64,000 nt of DNA from Diploscapter coronatus (taxonomy: Eukaryota; Nematoda; Chromadorea; Rhabditida; Rhabditidae). The DNA lies in NCBI GenBank assembly GCA_964036155.1, contig OZ038422.1, positions 32,511,201 through 32,575,200 of the forward strand, in the 5' to 3' direction. The notes beneath the pieces are model-generated. The model was not told the DNA's origin. It searched no databases and worked only from the letters and a program-made list of their open reading frames with translations. Positions 36,440 to 47,836 of this stretch are shown here, in pieces. Made by a program: the position numbers and the translations under genes. The number at the start of each line of letters is the position of its first letter. The stretch's first letter is position 1.

Positions 36440-39217
36440 ATGCGAGAAGTTCCTGAGAAGAAAGGGCTCATGGAGGTCCTATTTCGGAAGAAGGTCTTTC
36501 ATGGTAAGGCTTTCCTTGAGTATTTTAAAGAAACTTGCTCAACAGGAAACTCTCATCTGGATTCCCCCCTGAAGCGATGTCTAACTGTGATAGACGTCAT
36601 GTTCATAGCCATAGGGCACATGATTGGAGCAGGCATCTACGTCCTGACAGGTATACAAGCCTTAAACGTCTTCATTTCGTGCACCTGAAACCTCTCTGGG
36701 TGAAAGTTCTCCTGGGAATGGTGCGATAGAAAGAAACGGGTCACACCTAAAGCAGATAGATTTCGCTTGAAGTTTATCTTTTCTTCCCGAATCGTGATCA
36801 TGTTCAAGTCCGTCTCAGAAAAATCAGCGCGCATGAGCTCGCAAATTACGCGGAAATAAACATTTGATCTGGCAGACTTTGATAGAAAATTTAGGGTCCG
36901 TCGTCAGGAATCAGGCCGGACCATCCATCGTTCTATCGTTCTTATTTTCTGGCATAGCAGCGTTGTTATCAGCCCTGTCATATGCTGAGTTCGGAGCAAG
37001 GTATGCTATCTGGTTAAATCGATTTGTCAAATATTGCTCTTAAAATAAGGACTCAAAACATCTTCGAGCAAATATTTTCCCGACATACAACTCGTTCATT
37101 GTTATTCCGCAAAAGTTCTTGAATCAACATAAGGAAATATAACTGCTTCTGGATGTTTGGTTTTTATGTTTAAATGTCATGTGTGGTTTTCTGGGGAAGA
37201 CCTTTCGTTTTCCATAAAAGATTATGCAAAATCAATCTAACGCATCGAACTACTACACAGAAATTGATTGACATTGGCACATGAAAAAAAAAAAACAAAA
37301 ACTGAATCTAGATTTCCCCGAGCTGGATCTGCATATACGTACGCCTATACGAGTATCGGGGAATTGTGGGCCTTTATCATCGGATGGACCGTTCCATTGG
37401 AGTACATGATTGGAAACGCAGCGGTGGCTCGTTCTTGGTCTTCGTACTTCGACACGCTCTTCGACCACTCCATTCAAAATTTTACAATCAATACCATCGG
37501 CGAATTCGACGTGGTACTTGTTCCTGATCATAGAAAATTATAAATCATAAATTTCAGGGCGGCGGCTTTTTCTCCAAGTACCTCGACATCCTGGCCTGCA
37601 TTTTGGTCATACTGGTTGCAGTTGCAGTGGCGATGGGCACGAAAACATCCGCAAGAATCAATCTGGTCTTTGTTACTTTAAACATCGCGGTAATTAATCG
37701 AAATTTTTACAAGGAGTGAAATTTTTCACCAGATTCTCGCCTTCGTCATCGTCACTAATCTCACGTACGCCGATTTTAACAACTGGTTTGGAACGACGTC
37801 TACAGTAATTCTAGCTTAAAGAAAAACTCAATGAGCTTCTTCAGGGAGGCAGCAAGTTCTTCCCGTATGGCTTCAGTGGAACGTTGAGTGGAGCTTCAAC
37901 GTGCTTCTTCGCCTTCATCGGCTTTGAGGCCTTAGCGACTGCTGGAGAGGAGGCCAAGAGTAAAATTGTCTTCTTTTATTTAGAATAAACAAAATGAATT
38001 AAGACCCTCACCGAACCATTCCAATAGCAACGATCTGCTCGCTGGCGGTGACCTTCCTGATCTACATGCTAATGGGAGCATCTCTGACGTTGATGACGCC
38101 GTACGATGAAGTGAACCCCAATGCGGCGTACGCGGAGGCGTACAGAGCCAAGGGGGCAAACGTGGCGAGGATAATCATGACAATTGGAGCGTTAACTGGT
38201 CTTATCAATAATTTGGTAAGAATGCGAGAGATCAATTGAATTTCCTCTTGATTTGAAGATCACCGGCACATTCGCACTGCCTCGAGCGGTGTACGCGATG
38301 GCTGACGATGGACTCATCTTCTCTTTCTTAGCGAAAATCAACAAGTTCACCAAGGCTTGAGCATTCCAGCAAATTCGTCTGAAACGAAGAATTTTAGATC
38401 CCCCTGAATGCAATCATCTTATTCACAATCTTAAACGCCATTATGGTGCTGTTCTTCGACTTGGACGCGCTGGTTGAGTTTCTGTCGATCGGCACGCTCT
38501 CAGCGTACTCAATCGTCTCCGCGTCTGTGGTCATCATGCGATATCAGCCTGCACCGATCAAGAGCGACAACCCCAACAAATTGGAAATGGATGATGGTTG
38601 GACAACTCCAAAGAGAAACTCTTTCAAAGTTTTGCTTCTCAGGTGGCAGCTTGAGAAACTGGGTCCCGTTTCGCAGCTTCTGGGACAACCAACCGGCAGG
38701 CCGATCCATCTGTGTGGGATTGTTCTTTTTGATCGTTGGATACTTCTGGCTTGCATTCACCTTCAGACTTGGTCAGCTTGAACATTTTTAAGAGAAAAAG
38801 CTGAACTATGTGTTTTGTTTAGAGTTCCATAACACAATTCCTGGCTATATTTCGTTGTTCTTCAATGTCATTCTGATTCTCGTCGCATTTTTATTCATAC
38901 TCGGACACAGGGAAAACCGATTGGAGTTGAGTTATAAGGTATGAAACAACTAGTTAAATTTGGAGAAAAAAATTCTCTCAAGGTCCCACTTCTGCCCTGG
39001 ATTCCCTGTTTTGGATTGCTCATTAACGTATTTATGATGGTCTATTTGGCGCTAATCACTTGGGTTCGATTGTTCGTTTGGCTAGCAGTTGGTAAGTGAA
39101 ATTGATTTAGAAATTTGTAATTTCTATCCTTCAGGACTGGTAATTTATTTCACTTATGGCATTCGGCATAGCAAAGAGGCTCGTAAGAGCAGAGTCGTGG
39201 CCACTACTTCGTTCTAG
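36440..39217 (+). CDS. Cationic amino-acid transporter (SLC7A1-4 / CAT family), about 593 aa, 13 exons
   Basis: Multi-pass (14 TM expected) plasma-membrane carrier for arginine, lysine and ornithine. Exons 36440-36650, 36895-37000, 37312-37513, 37558-37689, 37733-37804, 37845-37959, 38004-38215, 38259-38354, 38398-38596, 38643-38771, 38823-38938, 38983-39091, 39135-39217. Family hallmarks: [20 protein letters not shown] (TM1 with the GAG substrate motif), [94 protein letters not shown]. Exon 1 holds a 42-nt in-frame segment (36504-36545) bounded by GTAAGG and CAACAG; removing it joins FHG to [11 protein letters not shown], so the true protein may be 579 aa. The junction after 38354 lacks a GT donor: the exon ends TTCACCAAG and the next bases are GCTTGA, so it is a GC intron, an error or a defect. 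Poly(A)-like AATAAA lies near 39368. Confidence 0.92.
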
Positions 39218-40070
39218 TCAACAGATTGCAATATTTAAAAATTTTCAAATTAAAAAAAATTAAGTTCATGAACATAAACGTGACACAAAGTCGTTCATTT
39301 CATTTTGTGAGGTTTGATCTCATTTTGCAAATACATTTCATTTGAAGATTGAATAAGTTTTATACGAATAATAAAGTTCACTAGATCCAACTTTTCACAT
39401 TTTCTTGGAAAAAAATAAAGTTCATTTCAAGAAGGCTTTAATATTTCAAACTATAAATAACAGCAGTTAATCTGCCCGTGCGCATAAACTGTTTTGACAC
39501 TTAAATTATGCTCGGGGCAGTTTTTATATCCAACTACTTCTTCTTGCGGAAAAGTCGATAATGTCGCGATTAAGCGTCCTCTTAATGCCTGGACTACAAC
39601 CTGCAGGCTATTCGTGAGATTTCGTGAAACATTTGTAATCTTCGAAAATTTTCTTCGAATTTCCCTCCATGAACTCTTAAATGTTTAGTATTTGAACTGA
39701 AGCAATTTGTCGTTATTCATGAACACGTTCGAGTCGTTTTTCATTTCAATTTGGTATTTATGCATCAGTGTGCATTACCTATGATAATAGTTATTTTATA
39801 GGTTCAGTTGCGAATTCCCAGAGTCCCATTTTAATCGATTCACCTAGAAGTTTCGAAATAGTAGCCATTTTACGATTTATTTTCAAAATCGTGAAAATCT
39901 GACCGCCAGTAATCCGTTTTGAAAAGCTAACTCCACCAGTCTTAATTCTATTCCTTTCATTTGCCTTTTTCATCTATTCATACTTATCGAATTTTCTCAC
40001 GTCCTATGACAAATGTTTCATTAGTAAAATTATTTTATCTCAAGTTTATATTGAATTTTCAGAGATCAGA
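39218..40070. other. Intergenic, transporter to chemoreceptor
   Basis: About 850 bp of AT-rich DNA holding two AATAAA-type signals (near 39368 and 39413) for the transporter and the promoter side of the chemoreceptor. Nothing else recognised. Confidence 0.5.
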
Positions 40071-41815
40071 ATGATTTTATCTCATTTCAACAAGACTTAT
40101 GCAATCGAGACCGGGTCTTGGGAGTATTGGCACACGTTCTTCATCATAGAGATAATTATCATTATTATTTCGTATAAGTACTTCGTTACTTTTAACTTAA
40201 TTGCAAAATCTTAGGATACTTTTCATCAACCTCTGTCTATATGCGAATGAAAAGACGCAAAAATTTCATCTGAATTTGCGAGTTGCCGTATTTTGGTTTT
40301 ATTTTCAATACGACTTCCAAGCGTCGGCATGGATATATCAGCGATATCTCATTTTGACCAGTGATCCTATCGGTTAGACTCAGATTATTCAAAATTTCGA
40401 TGATTCGCAGTTTTAAAGACATCGACTACCCCTCTGACGTCTATATCGCGACATCTTACATTCGATTGATGTTTGGATTTGCAGGTAAATCATATTGGCA
40501 ATGACCGATTACGTGAGACAAAATAAAAGCGGAGAGAACTTTCATGCATGAAAATTAGCGCGCTGTTTGCAGAAGAATAAACAGGGTTGCAAAATTTGTA
40601 CACGATGACGATTTTTAAAAACTCTTTGTGTGTTGACAGATAAATAAAGAAAACCGACCGCGATAATTCATTTAAAAATTTATAGATGCGTGCCTAATCG
40701 TGTAAAAAATTTGCAACCCTGGGAACGAACGACATTTCATTGGTTCAAAAAATCACTTTGACGGCTTTGAAATTACGTAATGCACGCCTCGCATATTCGA
40801 ATTTGTGTGCATCGTTTATTTTGTCCCAAGTTATCGGTCATTCACAAAAACTTCTTAAGATTGGGCTATTTTTCTTTTAATTTCCAGCAATATTTGTGGT
40901 GCCTGTCATAGTGATCGAAAGGGCCTTCGCTACATATCATTTTCGAAATTACGAACACAAAAAGCGACCTTTCCTGTGTGCATTTTTACTCATCACTTTA
41001 ATGCTTAGTGGGTTTGCTTGTGGAATTGCTTATCATCAAGGTGAATTAAAAATTTATATTCAAAATTATCGCTCTTCTAATTCCCGAATTTCAGTTTCAT
41101 CTACCATCCCATTGCTAATTTTCGCAATTTTAGCAAATATGCTAGCTATAGGGGTAGATTAATCCTTTTAGATTTTTTTTATTTGGAATTCCAGGCGAAT
41201 ATGATTATTCTGAAAGTGAATTACATGCTATTCAATGGATTCGCTAGATATAAGAACTTCAAGCGATATTCTTTGACGGAAAGATTCCAACTCTCGGAGA
41301 ATATCAAAGTTTGCAAGGTAAGTGATCGAGAATTATATAGAATCTTCAAGTGTTATTATTTAGGCCGTATTGCGGTCGCTAGTATGGATTTGTACCGCGA
41401 ATACGATAGCTTGTTCGTGTATGGTTGCGGACAATTTTCACTTACCTATATTTTACGGCAATTTGTCGGGACTGATCGTCGACATATCGTTTTTCTGGTA
41501 AATTTAACTGTGTGGATAGGTTAAGCGTCATTTTATTCCAGGTACGTGTTCACGATACCACTCAAGATGTTCTTTGTGGGAGAGCAGTGGAGGACAGAGT
41601 TTTTTAATGTGGTAATCAAAAATTCATAAGATTATTGTAACTCACAGTATGAATTGCAGATTCGTATGTTGCGACCCCGAATAAACCCGTCGATCTTGAA
41701 GGGCTTCAACCGTAGGGTCGCTAGTGCTGAAGAAGAAACGAATCGCTACTTCGATATGCTAACCTCTCAATGGGAAGGTGGCGCCAACTCAAGGAAAAAT
41801 GTCAACAAATATTAA
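40071..41815 (+). CDS. Class-e serpentine chemoreceptor (sre), possibly frameshifted
   Basis: Seven-transmembrane receptor of the nematode-specific Sre family, expected in chemosensory neurons. Exons: 40071-40171 (or to 40177), 40215-40372, 40411-40484, 40888-41040, 41095-41153, 41195-41317, 41364-41497, 41542-41611, 41660-41815 (TAA). Family marks are clear: FFIIEIIIIII (TM1), FHLNLRVAVFWFYFQYD (TM2), ATSYIRLMFGFA, VPVIVIERAFATYHFRNYEH, and YSLTERFQLSENIKVCK, which is diagnostic for Sre. From exon 3 on all phases agree. Exon 2 ends in phase 1, but exon 3 needs phase 2 to read DIDYPSDVYIATSYIRL; phase 1 hits TGA. Either there is a one-base shift (pseudogene or assembly error) or a junction I could not find. 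The intron 40485-40887 holds a nested MITE pair. Confidence 0.8.
40493..40845. repeat. MITE, family D copy 2, interrupted by another element
   Basis: Ends CAATGACCGATTACGTGAGA and TCCCAAGTTATCGGTCATT are inverted repeats. Internal blocks GACATTTCATTGGTTCA and CCTCGCATATTCGAATTTGT match the 12.2-kb copy. It lies wholly inside an sre intron. The middle is split by the element at 40584-40720. Confidence 0.85.
40584..40720. repeat. Foldback element nested inside the family D MITE
   Basis: Ends GGGTTGCAAAATTTGTACAC and GTGTAAAAAATTTGCAACCC are near-perfect inverted repeats 137 bp apart. The 12.2-kb family D copy runs straight through the equivalent point (GAATAGACGACATTTC), so this is a later insertion. 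Confidence 0.85.
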
Positions 41816-42051
41816 ACTAACTATTTTCTCCTCAAAATATGCTTCTATTTCACTTAAATTAGTTGTTTCATTTAAGCTATTTATAATAAAAGTCATTCGT
41901 ACTCCGTTTATCATCGTACACTTTAACCAATATCGTTCTTCGCTTTCACACCTCTGCATTGTTTTTGAATTCACTTGTTTTATTTCGACCTTCGACGACG
42001 TTTTTTTTTTTCTATTTATTGTTTATTCGAATTTATTTGACTTATTTGACT

Positions 42052-42935
42052 ATGTCTACCGAAACTGGCGATTCTGTTCAACGTAGTCCGACCTGGAACG
42101 GTTTTGCGGAGAGAGAGCCTTGCGTTTTGGGCATCGACGAGGCTGGACGAGGTAATTTGAGGGATCTTAAAAATATTGCTGGAATCTCTAGGCCCTGTGC
42201 TCGGTCCGATGGTCTATGGCTGTGCCGTTTCTCCTTTATCTCAAGCCGAGCAGCTCAAGGCCTTGGGAGTAGCCGATTCGAAACAACTGACTGAGGAAAA
42301 GCGAGGGAAGATATTCAAGAAGATGGAGAGCGACGAGCAGACCCAGGGAGTTGTGGCCTATGCGCTGAGGAGTCTATCTCCCCAGTACATCTCCTATTCG
42401 ATGCTGAAACGAGTCAAGTTTTCGTTGAATGAAATCTCCCATTCCGCCGCGATCGCCCTGATTCGAGACGCTCTAAGCGCTGGAATCAACGTCGTCGAGA
42501 TCAAAGTTGACACGGTCGGCCCCAAAGCCACGTATCAATCGAAGCTGGAGTCGATCTTTCCGGGAATTTCCATCACCGTCACCGAAAAGGCCGACTCTCT
42601 ATTTCCTGTAGTCAGTGCGGCCTCTATTGCTGCTAAAGTGACTAGAGACCGGTCTCTCAGGGATTGGGCGTTTGCTGAAAAGAACGTCAAAGTCCCGAAA
42701 GAAGGGTGGGGCAGTGGATATCCCGGCGGTAAATTTAAAAATCTACAAAGTTCCCTAGGACGTTAAAAATTTAGACCCAACTACGAAGAAGTTCCTTCAA
42801 GAGAGCGTCGACCCTGTTTTCGGATATAGTGGACTTGTGAGATTTTCCTGGAAGACCGCTGAGACTATTATCGAGAGGCAGTGTGTTCCAATGGAATTTG
42901 AGGAGAAGGAAAATTCAGCAGGTCAGAATTTATGA
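42052..42935 (+). CDS. rnh-2: Ribonuclease H2 catalytic subunit A, 265 aa, 3 exons
   Basis: Cleaves RNA in RNA-DNA hybrids and starts ribonucleotide excision repair in the nucleus. Exons 42052-42151, 42192-42728, 42775-42935 (TGA). The type 2 RNase H active site is present: GIDEAGRG (metal-binding Asp-Glu) near residue 28, [10 protein letters not shown] near 58, [11 protein letters not shown] and [17 protein letters not shown], followed by [15 protein letters not shown], all characteristic of the eukaryotic H2A subunit. No residue of the catalytic set is missing. Length is close to metazoan H2A (about 300). The first intron splits GR from [10 protein letters not shown]. The gene starts 236 bp after the sre stop and is followed by the CLPTM1L-like gene, probably in one operon. 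Confidence 0.95.
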
Positions 42936-43434
42936 GGGCTATTTGAAGCTGCATGACACCATGGCAAGAACATAAACAAAACACGTGGTGAAATAACTTT
43001 TATCGCATTATTCCGCCACATTTCATGTCATGATGTGTTTGGAGTCTCCATATTATTTTTATGTTTTTTTTCAAGAAGTTGAATTTTGCCTTATTTAGGT
43101 GGAGCTTCAATGCAGGCCTGGCTTGGTCCTAAAAGTATGAAACGCCACGCCTATTTCTCTGATAGGTGCATTTCTAGCGCTACGGACTTTTGATAAGTCT
43201 TTCCATATTCTGCCAATTCATTTTTACTATCTCATTTCCCGATTCTCACTTTTTTCATACGGCTTTCATTTATTATTTTCGGGTTTTCGATTTTCAGCTT
43301 TTCGATTTCAATAAACCTTGTTTAAATGTACTATTTTCGTGATTTTCTTTAAAGTCATTGAGTTTTCGAACTACGTGTGATATCTTCGTTTTGCATTAAA
43401 GCTTGATTTATCGTTGTATTATTTCTAGGCAAAG
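42936..43434 (+). promoter_or_regulatory. Likely operon intercistronic region (poly(A) signal plus trans-splice acceptor)
   Basis: AATAAA at 43310-43315 is followed after about 113 bp by the acceptor ATTTCTAG (ends 43428), which lies six bases before the next ATG. In nematode operons this spacing between a 3'-end signal and an SL2-type acceptor is usual. The earlier part, 42936-43300, is rnh-2 3' UTR with nothing else recognised. Confidence 0.5.
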
Positions 43435-46400
43435 ATGGGAATTTTTTCGATTTCGAATCTTATAACAGTGGTTTTCATCGGGTATATGAGCCATTCGATG
43501 TATGACCTGTACACGCTGCTCACTCCCAAGGAATGCACTTCCAGCACAAGACACTGTTTGAAGGTACATACTTGTTTTTTTTTTTTTTATTTTAAAAAGA
43601 TTTCTTATTTTCATATGTTTAGTAAATTTGGAAAAAAAATCTGAGCTTTAGAGTTTATTATAATTTTTTAAATTCACTATTTTCAGCCGAAATTCTCCCC
43701 TGACAAAGACGGGCTCTTCCCTCCGCTCCAGTTAAGAGTTTATGTCTCCAAAAGTGAGAGGGAGCTCGGATCTTTGCTATTCAGCACGAAGGATTTTCAA
43801 TTGGCTTGGGAGTTTGAAAAGAAGGTGAATTTATAATTTAATTTTTCTTTAAATGTATTTTTTTTTACAAATTATTTTTTCAGGTAAATTTGACGTTGAC
43901 CCCTACGATGCGTCGAAATTCGACGAAAATTTTCGCTCAAGCCATTTTCCTGCCGAATGACTACAGTCACGATCAGCCGTTTCAGGTAAACTCGACTATT
44001 TTTTGAAGATAAAAAAAGTTCAGGGCCCCTGGTACGAGACGAAAATCGATTCGATGATCGTTTACCAGCCACCCATTCCGGAGACGTTCAATTTAATGCA
44101 AAAAGACGAGCAGAAGAAAATTGAGGAAAAAATGAGCAAAGTAAGATTTGCTAGGATTTACTTTAAGAAATTCTTCAAAGTCGGTTTATTCATCATTTTT
44201 CGACTTATTGTTTACTTTTGAAAATTTTCTTCAGGAAAAGCCCGTCCCTCATTTCCGTTCAGTTTTGCCACTCGCCGCTTCAAAGGACCCAGTGAATTTC
44301 GATCTGGCACTGATGTCGAATATGATTAGGTTATTTTTCAAAATTTGTTAAAATAAAATTGTATAAATTATTTTTAGGGGCCTGATTTCAACTGATAGAG
44401 AGGACTCGTCGAAATACATGCCGTTCATTATGATCGACACTTTGAGCATGCGATCCAAGGATCTGGTTGAGGTTATTTTTCAAATTCTTTTGAACTATAG
44501 GGTCACACGAAAGTTTGTATATATTTTTTAAACGATGTAGAATTTATCCCTCTATCCATTTATTTTTGTTCTGAGATAATGAAAATTACACTGGAAAGAA
44601 TAATTTGTGGAAACTAAAAAATTATGTATGAGCCAAAGTTCCTGTTCAGAGATAGAGAGTAGATAATTGATATCAGACTTATCAAAATTCAACCCGCAAA
44701 AATGTTCATATTGAGAGAAACATGTTTTAGTTTTCTCTTGAAAAGGTGCGCTATTTTTCTGTGAGTCGAGTTTTGAGAAGTCGGATTGATATATAAGAGA
44801 ATGAACATTTTTTAATTTCAAAAAGAAAATGATCGAAATCTTTTTTTATTAATAAAATATTTGCAGCTAAAATCCACAACCGAGCAAATCGAGTTGTCGA
44901 TTCATTATCGGCCGGTTTCGATGGCGAAATACCTTCTGCTGGCGCATATGGGCGTCGCCTGCAGTCAGGTCAAACAGATGGGTTTCGGCGAGAAGGACGT
45001 TGACCAGGTTCGAATCCAGACTTGCAGCGTGTTTTCGAACCGTGTAGTTAACCGCATGAAACGAGATAATGCGTATTTTCGATAGACGAAAAGAAGGCAT
45101 GCTCTTTTTTGTCCCTCAGGTAAGGCGTACTATCTCGTTTCATGCGGCTAACTGCGCGATTCGAAACGTTGCAACGTTTGGCTCGGATACTTTTTTCATT
45201 AAAATATTGGTTCTTGAAAAAAAAACATTTAAAAAAATAGCTAAGAATTTTAGCATTATGTTGATTTTTTAAATTTAGAAAAAAAAAAACATTAATATTC
45301 TAGATAAAATCCCTATTCGTCGATACGAACGTGTACTTGATCGGTGCGACGTTCGTCGTCTCGGCCCTCCACCTGCTGTTCGACATTTTGTCCTTCAAAA
45401 ACGACATCTCGTTTTGGCGAGCCAAAAGAACTATGGTTGGAATTTCGACGAAGTGAGTTTTTTAATTTAATTTTAAATTTCATATCCCCGAACGAAGAAT
45501 AAAATTGGAAGATTCAATATTATTTTTTATAATTTAGAAATAAAGACTTGTAAAATTAAAACGGTAAAAATGCATTCTAATTTTTAAGAGAACTATTTTG
45601 TTATTAAAAATACCTTTTTATTTTGAAAACAATCTGAAAAATTAAAAAAGAACAAGTGGAAATATTCAGAGCCCTACTGTGGAAAGTGTTCTCGTACACC
45701 GTGCTCTTTTTCCATTTGTTCGAGGAAAACACGAGTCTGTTGGTGGTCATTCCGATGGGCGTTTCAGCGCTAATCGAGTACTGGAAGGCCATCAAGGCTT
45801 TCAAGGTTCGCATTTGTTTTATTTTGATTTCTTTTTGCAAAATAGTATGAGAAAAGAGTCGTTTACTTATCAAATCCAACTTTATTTGGATAGAGACTAC
45901 GATATTATTTTATAGAAATTTCTGTTTTTGCCAACTCCAACAAATTTACAGATCTCATTTTCCATCTCCGGAGGCATTAAATTTGGGGAGCATTCAAAGG
46001 ACGAAGTGGAGACCGAGCAATTGGACAATCAAGCCATGAAGTATCTGTCCTATCTAATGGCACCGCTTTGCATCGGAGGCGCGATTTACAGGTTTCAAAT
46101 TTCAATCTTCAAGCTTCTTCAAACTCTAGACCTCAAAAAGATAGCATATTTTAAGGAAGCTAAAAGATTCTTTTTCACTAATGATGGATATTTCTTTGTG
46201 GGTCCAATTGGAAAAAACGAATATTTTCGTGTTGAAAAATAGCATTTTTAAGTCTGGCCTACGTTCCGCACAAATCCTGGAGAAGTTGGGTACTTGAATC
46301 CCTGGCGAATGGAATCTACGCGTTCGGATTTCTCTTCATGCTGCCTCAGCTCTTCCTGAATTATAAATTGAAGAGCGTCGCCCACCTGCCATGGAGAGCC

Positions 46401-47010
46401 TTCATGTACAAGGTAAATTTTGAAGTCTTCAAATTTTTCATAATTCTCTGGCCTCCTATATTTATTACCAGTTCACCATGCTCAGAATTGGCCAAGTTCA
46501 CCGATCGTTTTGGTTAGGTAATGTAGAGAAAAGAAATAGTAATCATAGTGAATTGGTGAAGAATAAAAGGGGATATTTGTCTCAAACAGGTAAAATTATT
46601 GCAGGCCTTCAACACATTTATCGACGATCTCTTTGCCTTTATCATCACAATGCCGACCGCTCACAGAATTGCTTGTTTCAGGTTTGACAAATGAAAACTT
46701 TAACTTGTAATTCTGGAAAACAGCAATATGACACATAACATTCACGAAATAGTAGCTTTGTAAGATAACGATGTATTTCGATTACGCTATTTTTCATATT
46801 CCATGCTGTTATTTAGTCATTAAAGTAACCCGGAATAATTTTATAAATTCAATTTTCTCCAGAGACGACGTGGTATTCGTGATTTACTTGTATCAAAAAT
46901 GGCTCTACCCGGTCGACTACAAAAGAGTCAATGAGTTTGGCCAGTCTGGCGATGAAAGTGGAGACGATAAAAACTCTGAAAAATCCGAGAAACTCAAGAA
47001 AGAAGAATAG
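43435..47010 (+). CDS. CLPTM1L-type multi-pass membrane protein, 541 aa, 13 exons
   Basis: Homolog of CLPTM1L (CRR9), an ER/Golgi membrane protein reported as a lipid scramblase for GPI-precursor glucosaminyl-PI. Exons: 43435-43563, 43687-43824, 43884-43985, 44024-44140, 44235-44329, 44378-44471, 44867-45007, 45304-45452, 45670-45805, 45952-46091, 46253-46412, 46605-46681, 46863-47010; phases close. One N-terminal membrane segment (LITVVFIGYMSHSMYDLY) precedes a luminal region with FEKKVNLTLTPTMRRNSTKI and FIMIDTLSMRSKDLVE. The conserved block follows: LIGATFVVSALHLLFDIL, SFKNDISFWRAK, ALIEYWKAIKAFK, NQAMKYLSYLMAPLCIGG, YAFGFLFMLPQLFLNYKLKS, VAHLPWRAFMYKAFNTFIDD, HRIACFRDDVVF and YLYQKWLYPVDYKRVNEFG. 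Length matches human CLPTM1L (538). The acidic-basic tail ends EKLKKEE. Intron 7 carries a family A MITE. Confidence 0.94.
45022..45176. repeat. MITE-like foldback, family A copy 3 (best preserved)
   Basis: The left arm contains TTTTCGAACCGTGTAGTTAA and CCGCATGAAACGAGATAATG; the right arm on the other strand contains CGTTTCGAATCGCGCAGTTA and GCCGCATGAAACGAGATAGT. It lies in intron 7 of the CLPTM1L-like gene and defines the intact end sequence for the family. Confidence 0.85.
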
Positions 47011-47836
47011 CCTATTCATCTTATTCAATCATTTTTCTATTCGCTTTAGAATTATGAAATTGGGCTGAAGGCACTTGGTTACTAAACGCTATTTCTCCTC
47101 TTTTTCATCTTTTCCTACATTATATCTCGTTTTTGGTAACAAAGTACCTTCGGCCTGAAAATTGGGGTCTTTCAATAGAATTTTGTTGTGATATCAAATA
47201 GAATTTTTGAGAATGGTTCATTTTTCTTGCCTGGAGCATTCGTTCTACTATCATTTTTATATAAAATTTGTGATCTGGTAGTTACAGCAATTCAATTTTG
47301 CTTGCAGCTGAAAGCATTTCTTTTGCGAAAATAACCTTCGATTCCTAGTCTTTTATTTTTGAATTGTTTATTTATTATGGGTGGGTTTATTTAAACAAAA
47401 AACTTAGATAAAATCATTCATTAAAAATTCAAGTAATATACACCTAAAATGTTCGAATCCCATACACACACACATGTGTAATGTGTCAAATATAATAGTG
47501 TTGGCGCGATTTGTTCTGATCTGTTACGAGCGAGGAAATATGAAGGGGGTGGACTCCAAAAAGATAAACAACACGGTGAGCGAAAGTGGCCATAGACGGA
47601 AAAAACCGGGGGAGGGTCCTGATTGACCGGCACTCGACCGGACACACACAAGGACCGAGGAAATGACTTTGAGGGAAGTCGAGCGGGTGAGAAGAAGACC
47701 GACGAGAATTGATAGGCAAACATTGCTCCTGCTACCCCGTTAGTGTGAAGAAGCGCTAAAGAATGTGTCTCGACCAGTGAAAGTCACACCGACACAGCTT
47801 CTGGAATATTCTGGTCTTCAATTTACACTTGCAGTC
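47011..47836. other. Intergenic, CLPTM1L-like gene to chitinase
   Basis: About 800 bp: the 3' UTR and flank of the membrane-protein gene, then a stretch with (CA)n near 47465 and a GC-richer promoter-like segment from 47500 to 47760. An open frame continues upstream of the chosen chitinase start but has no ATG before a TAG near 47738. Confidence 0.5.

Noticed and set aside
45006..45020. GGTTCGAATCC, which matches the tRNA T-loop consensus
   Set aside because: It straddles a splice donor of the CLPTM1L-like gene, and no acceptor stem, D arm or anticodon arm fits around it.
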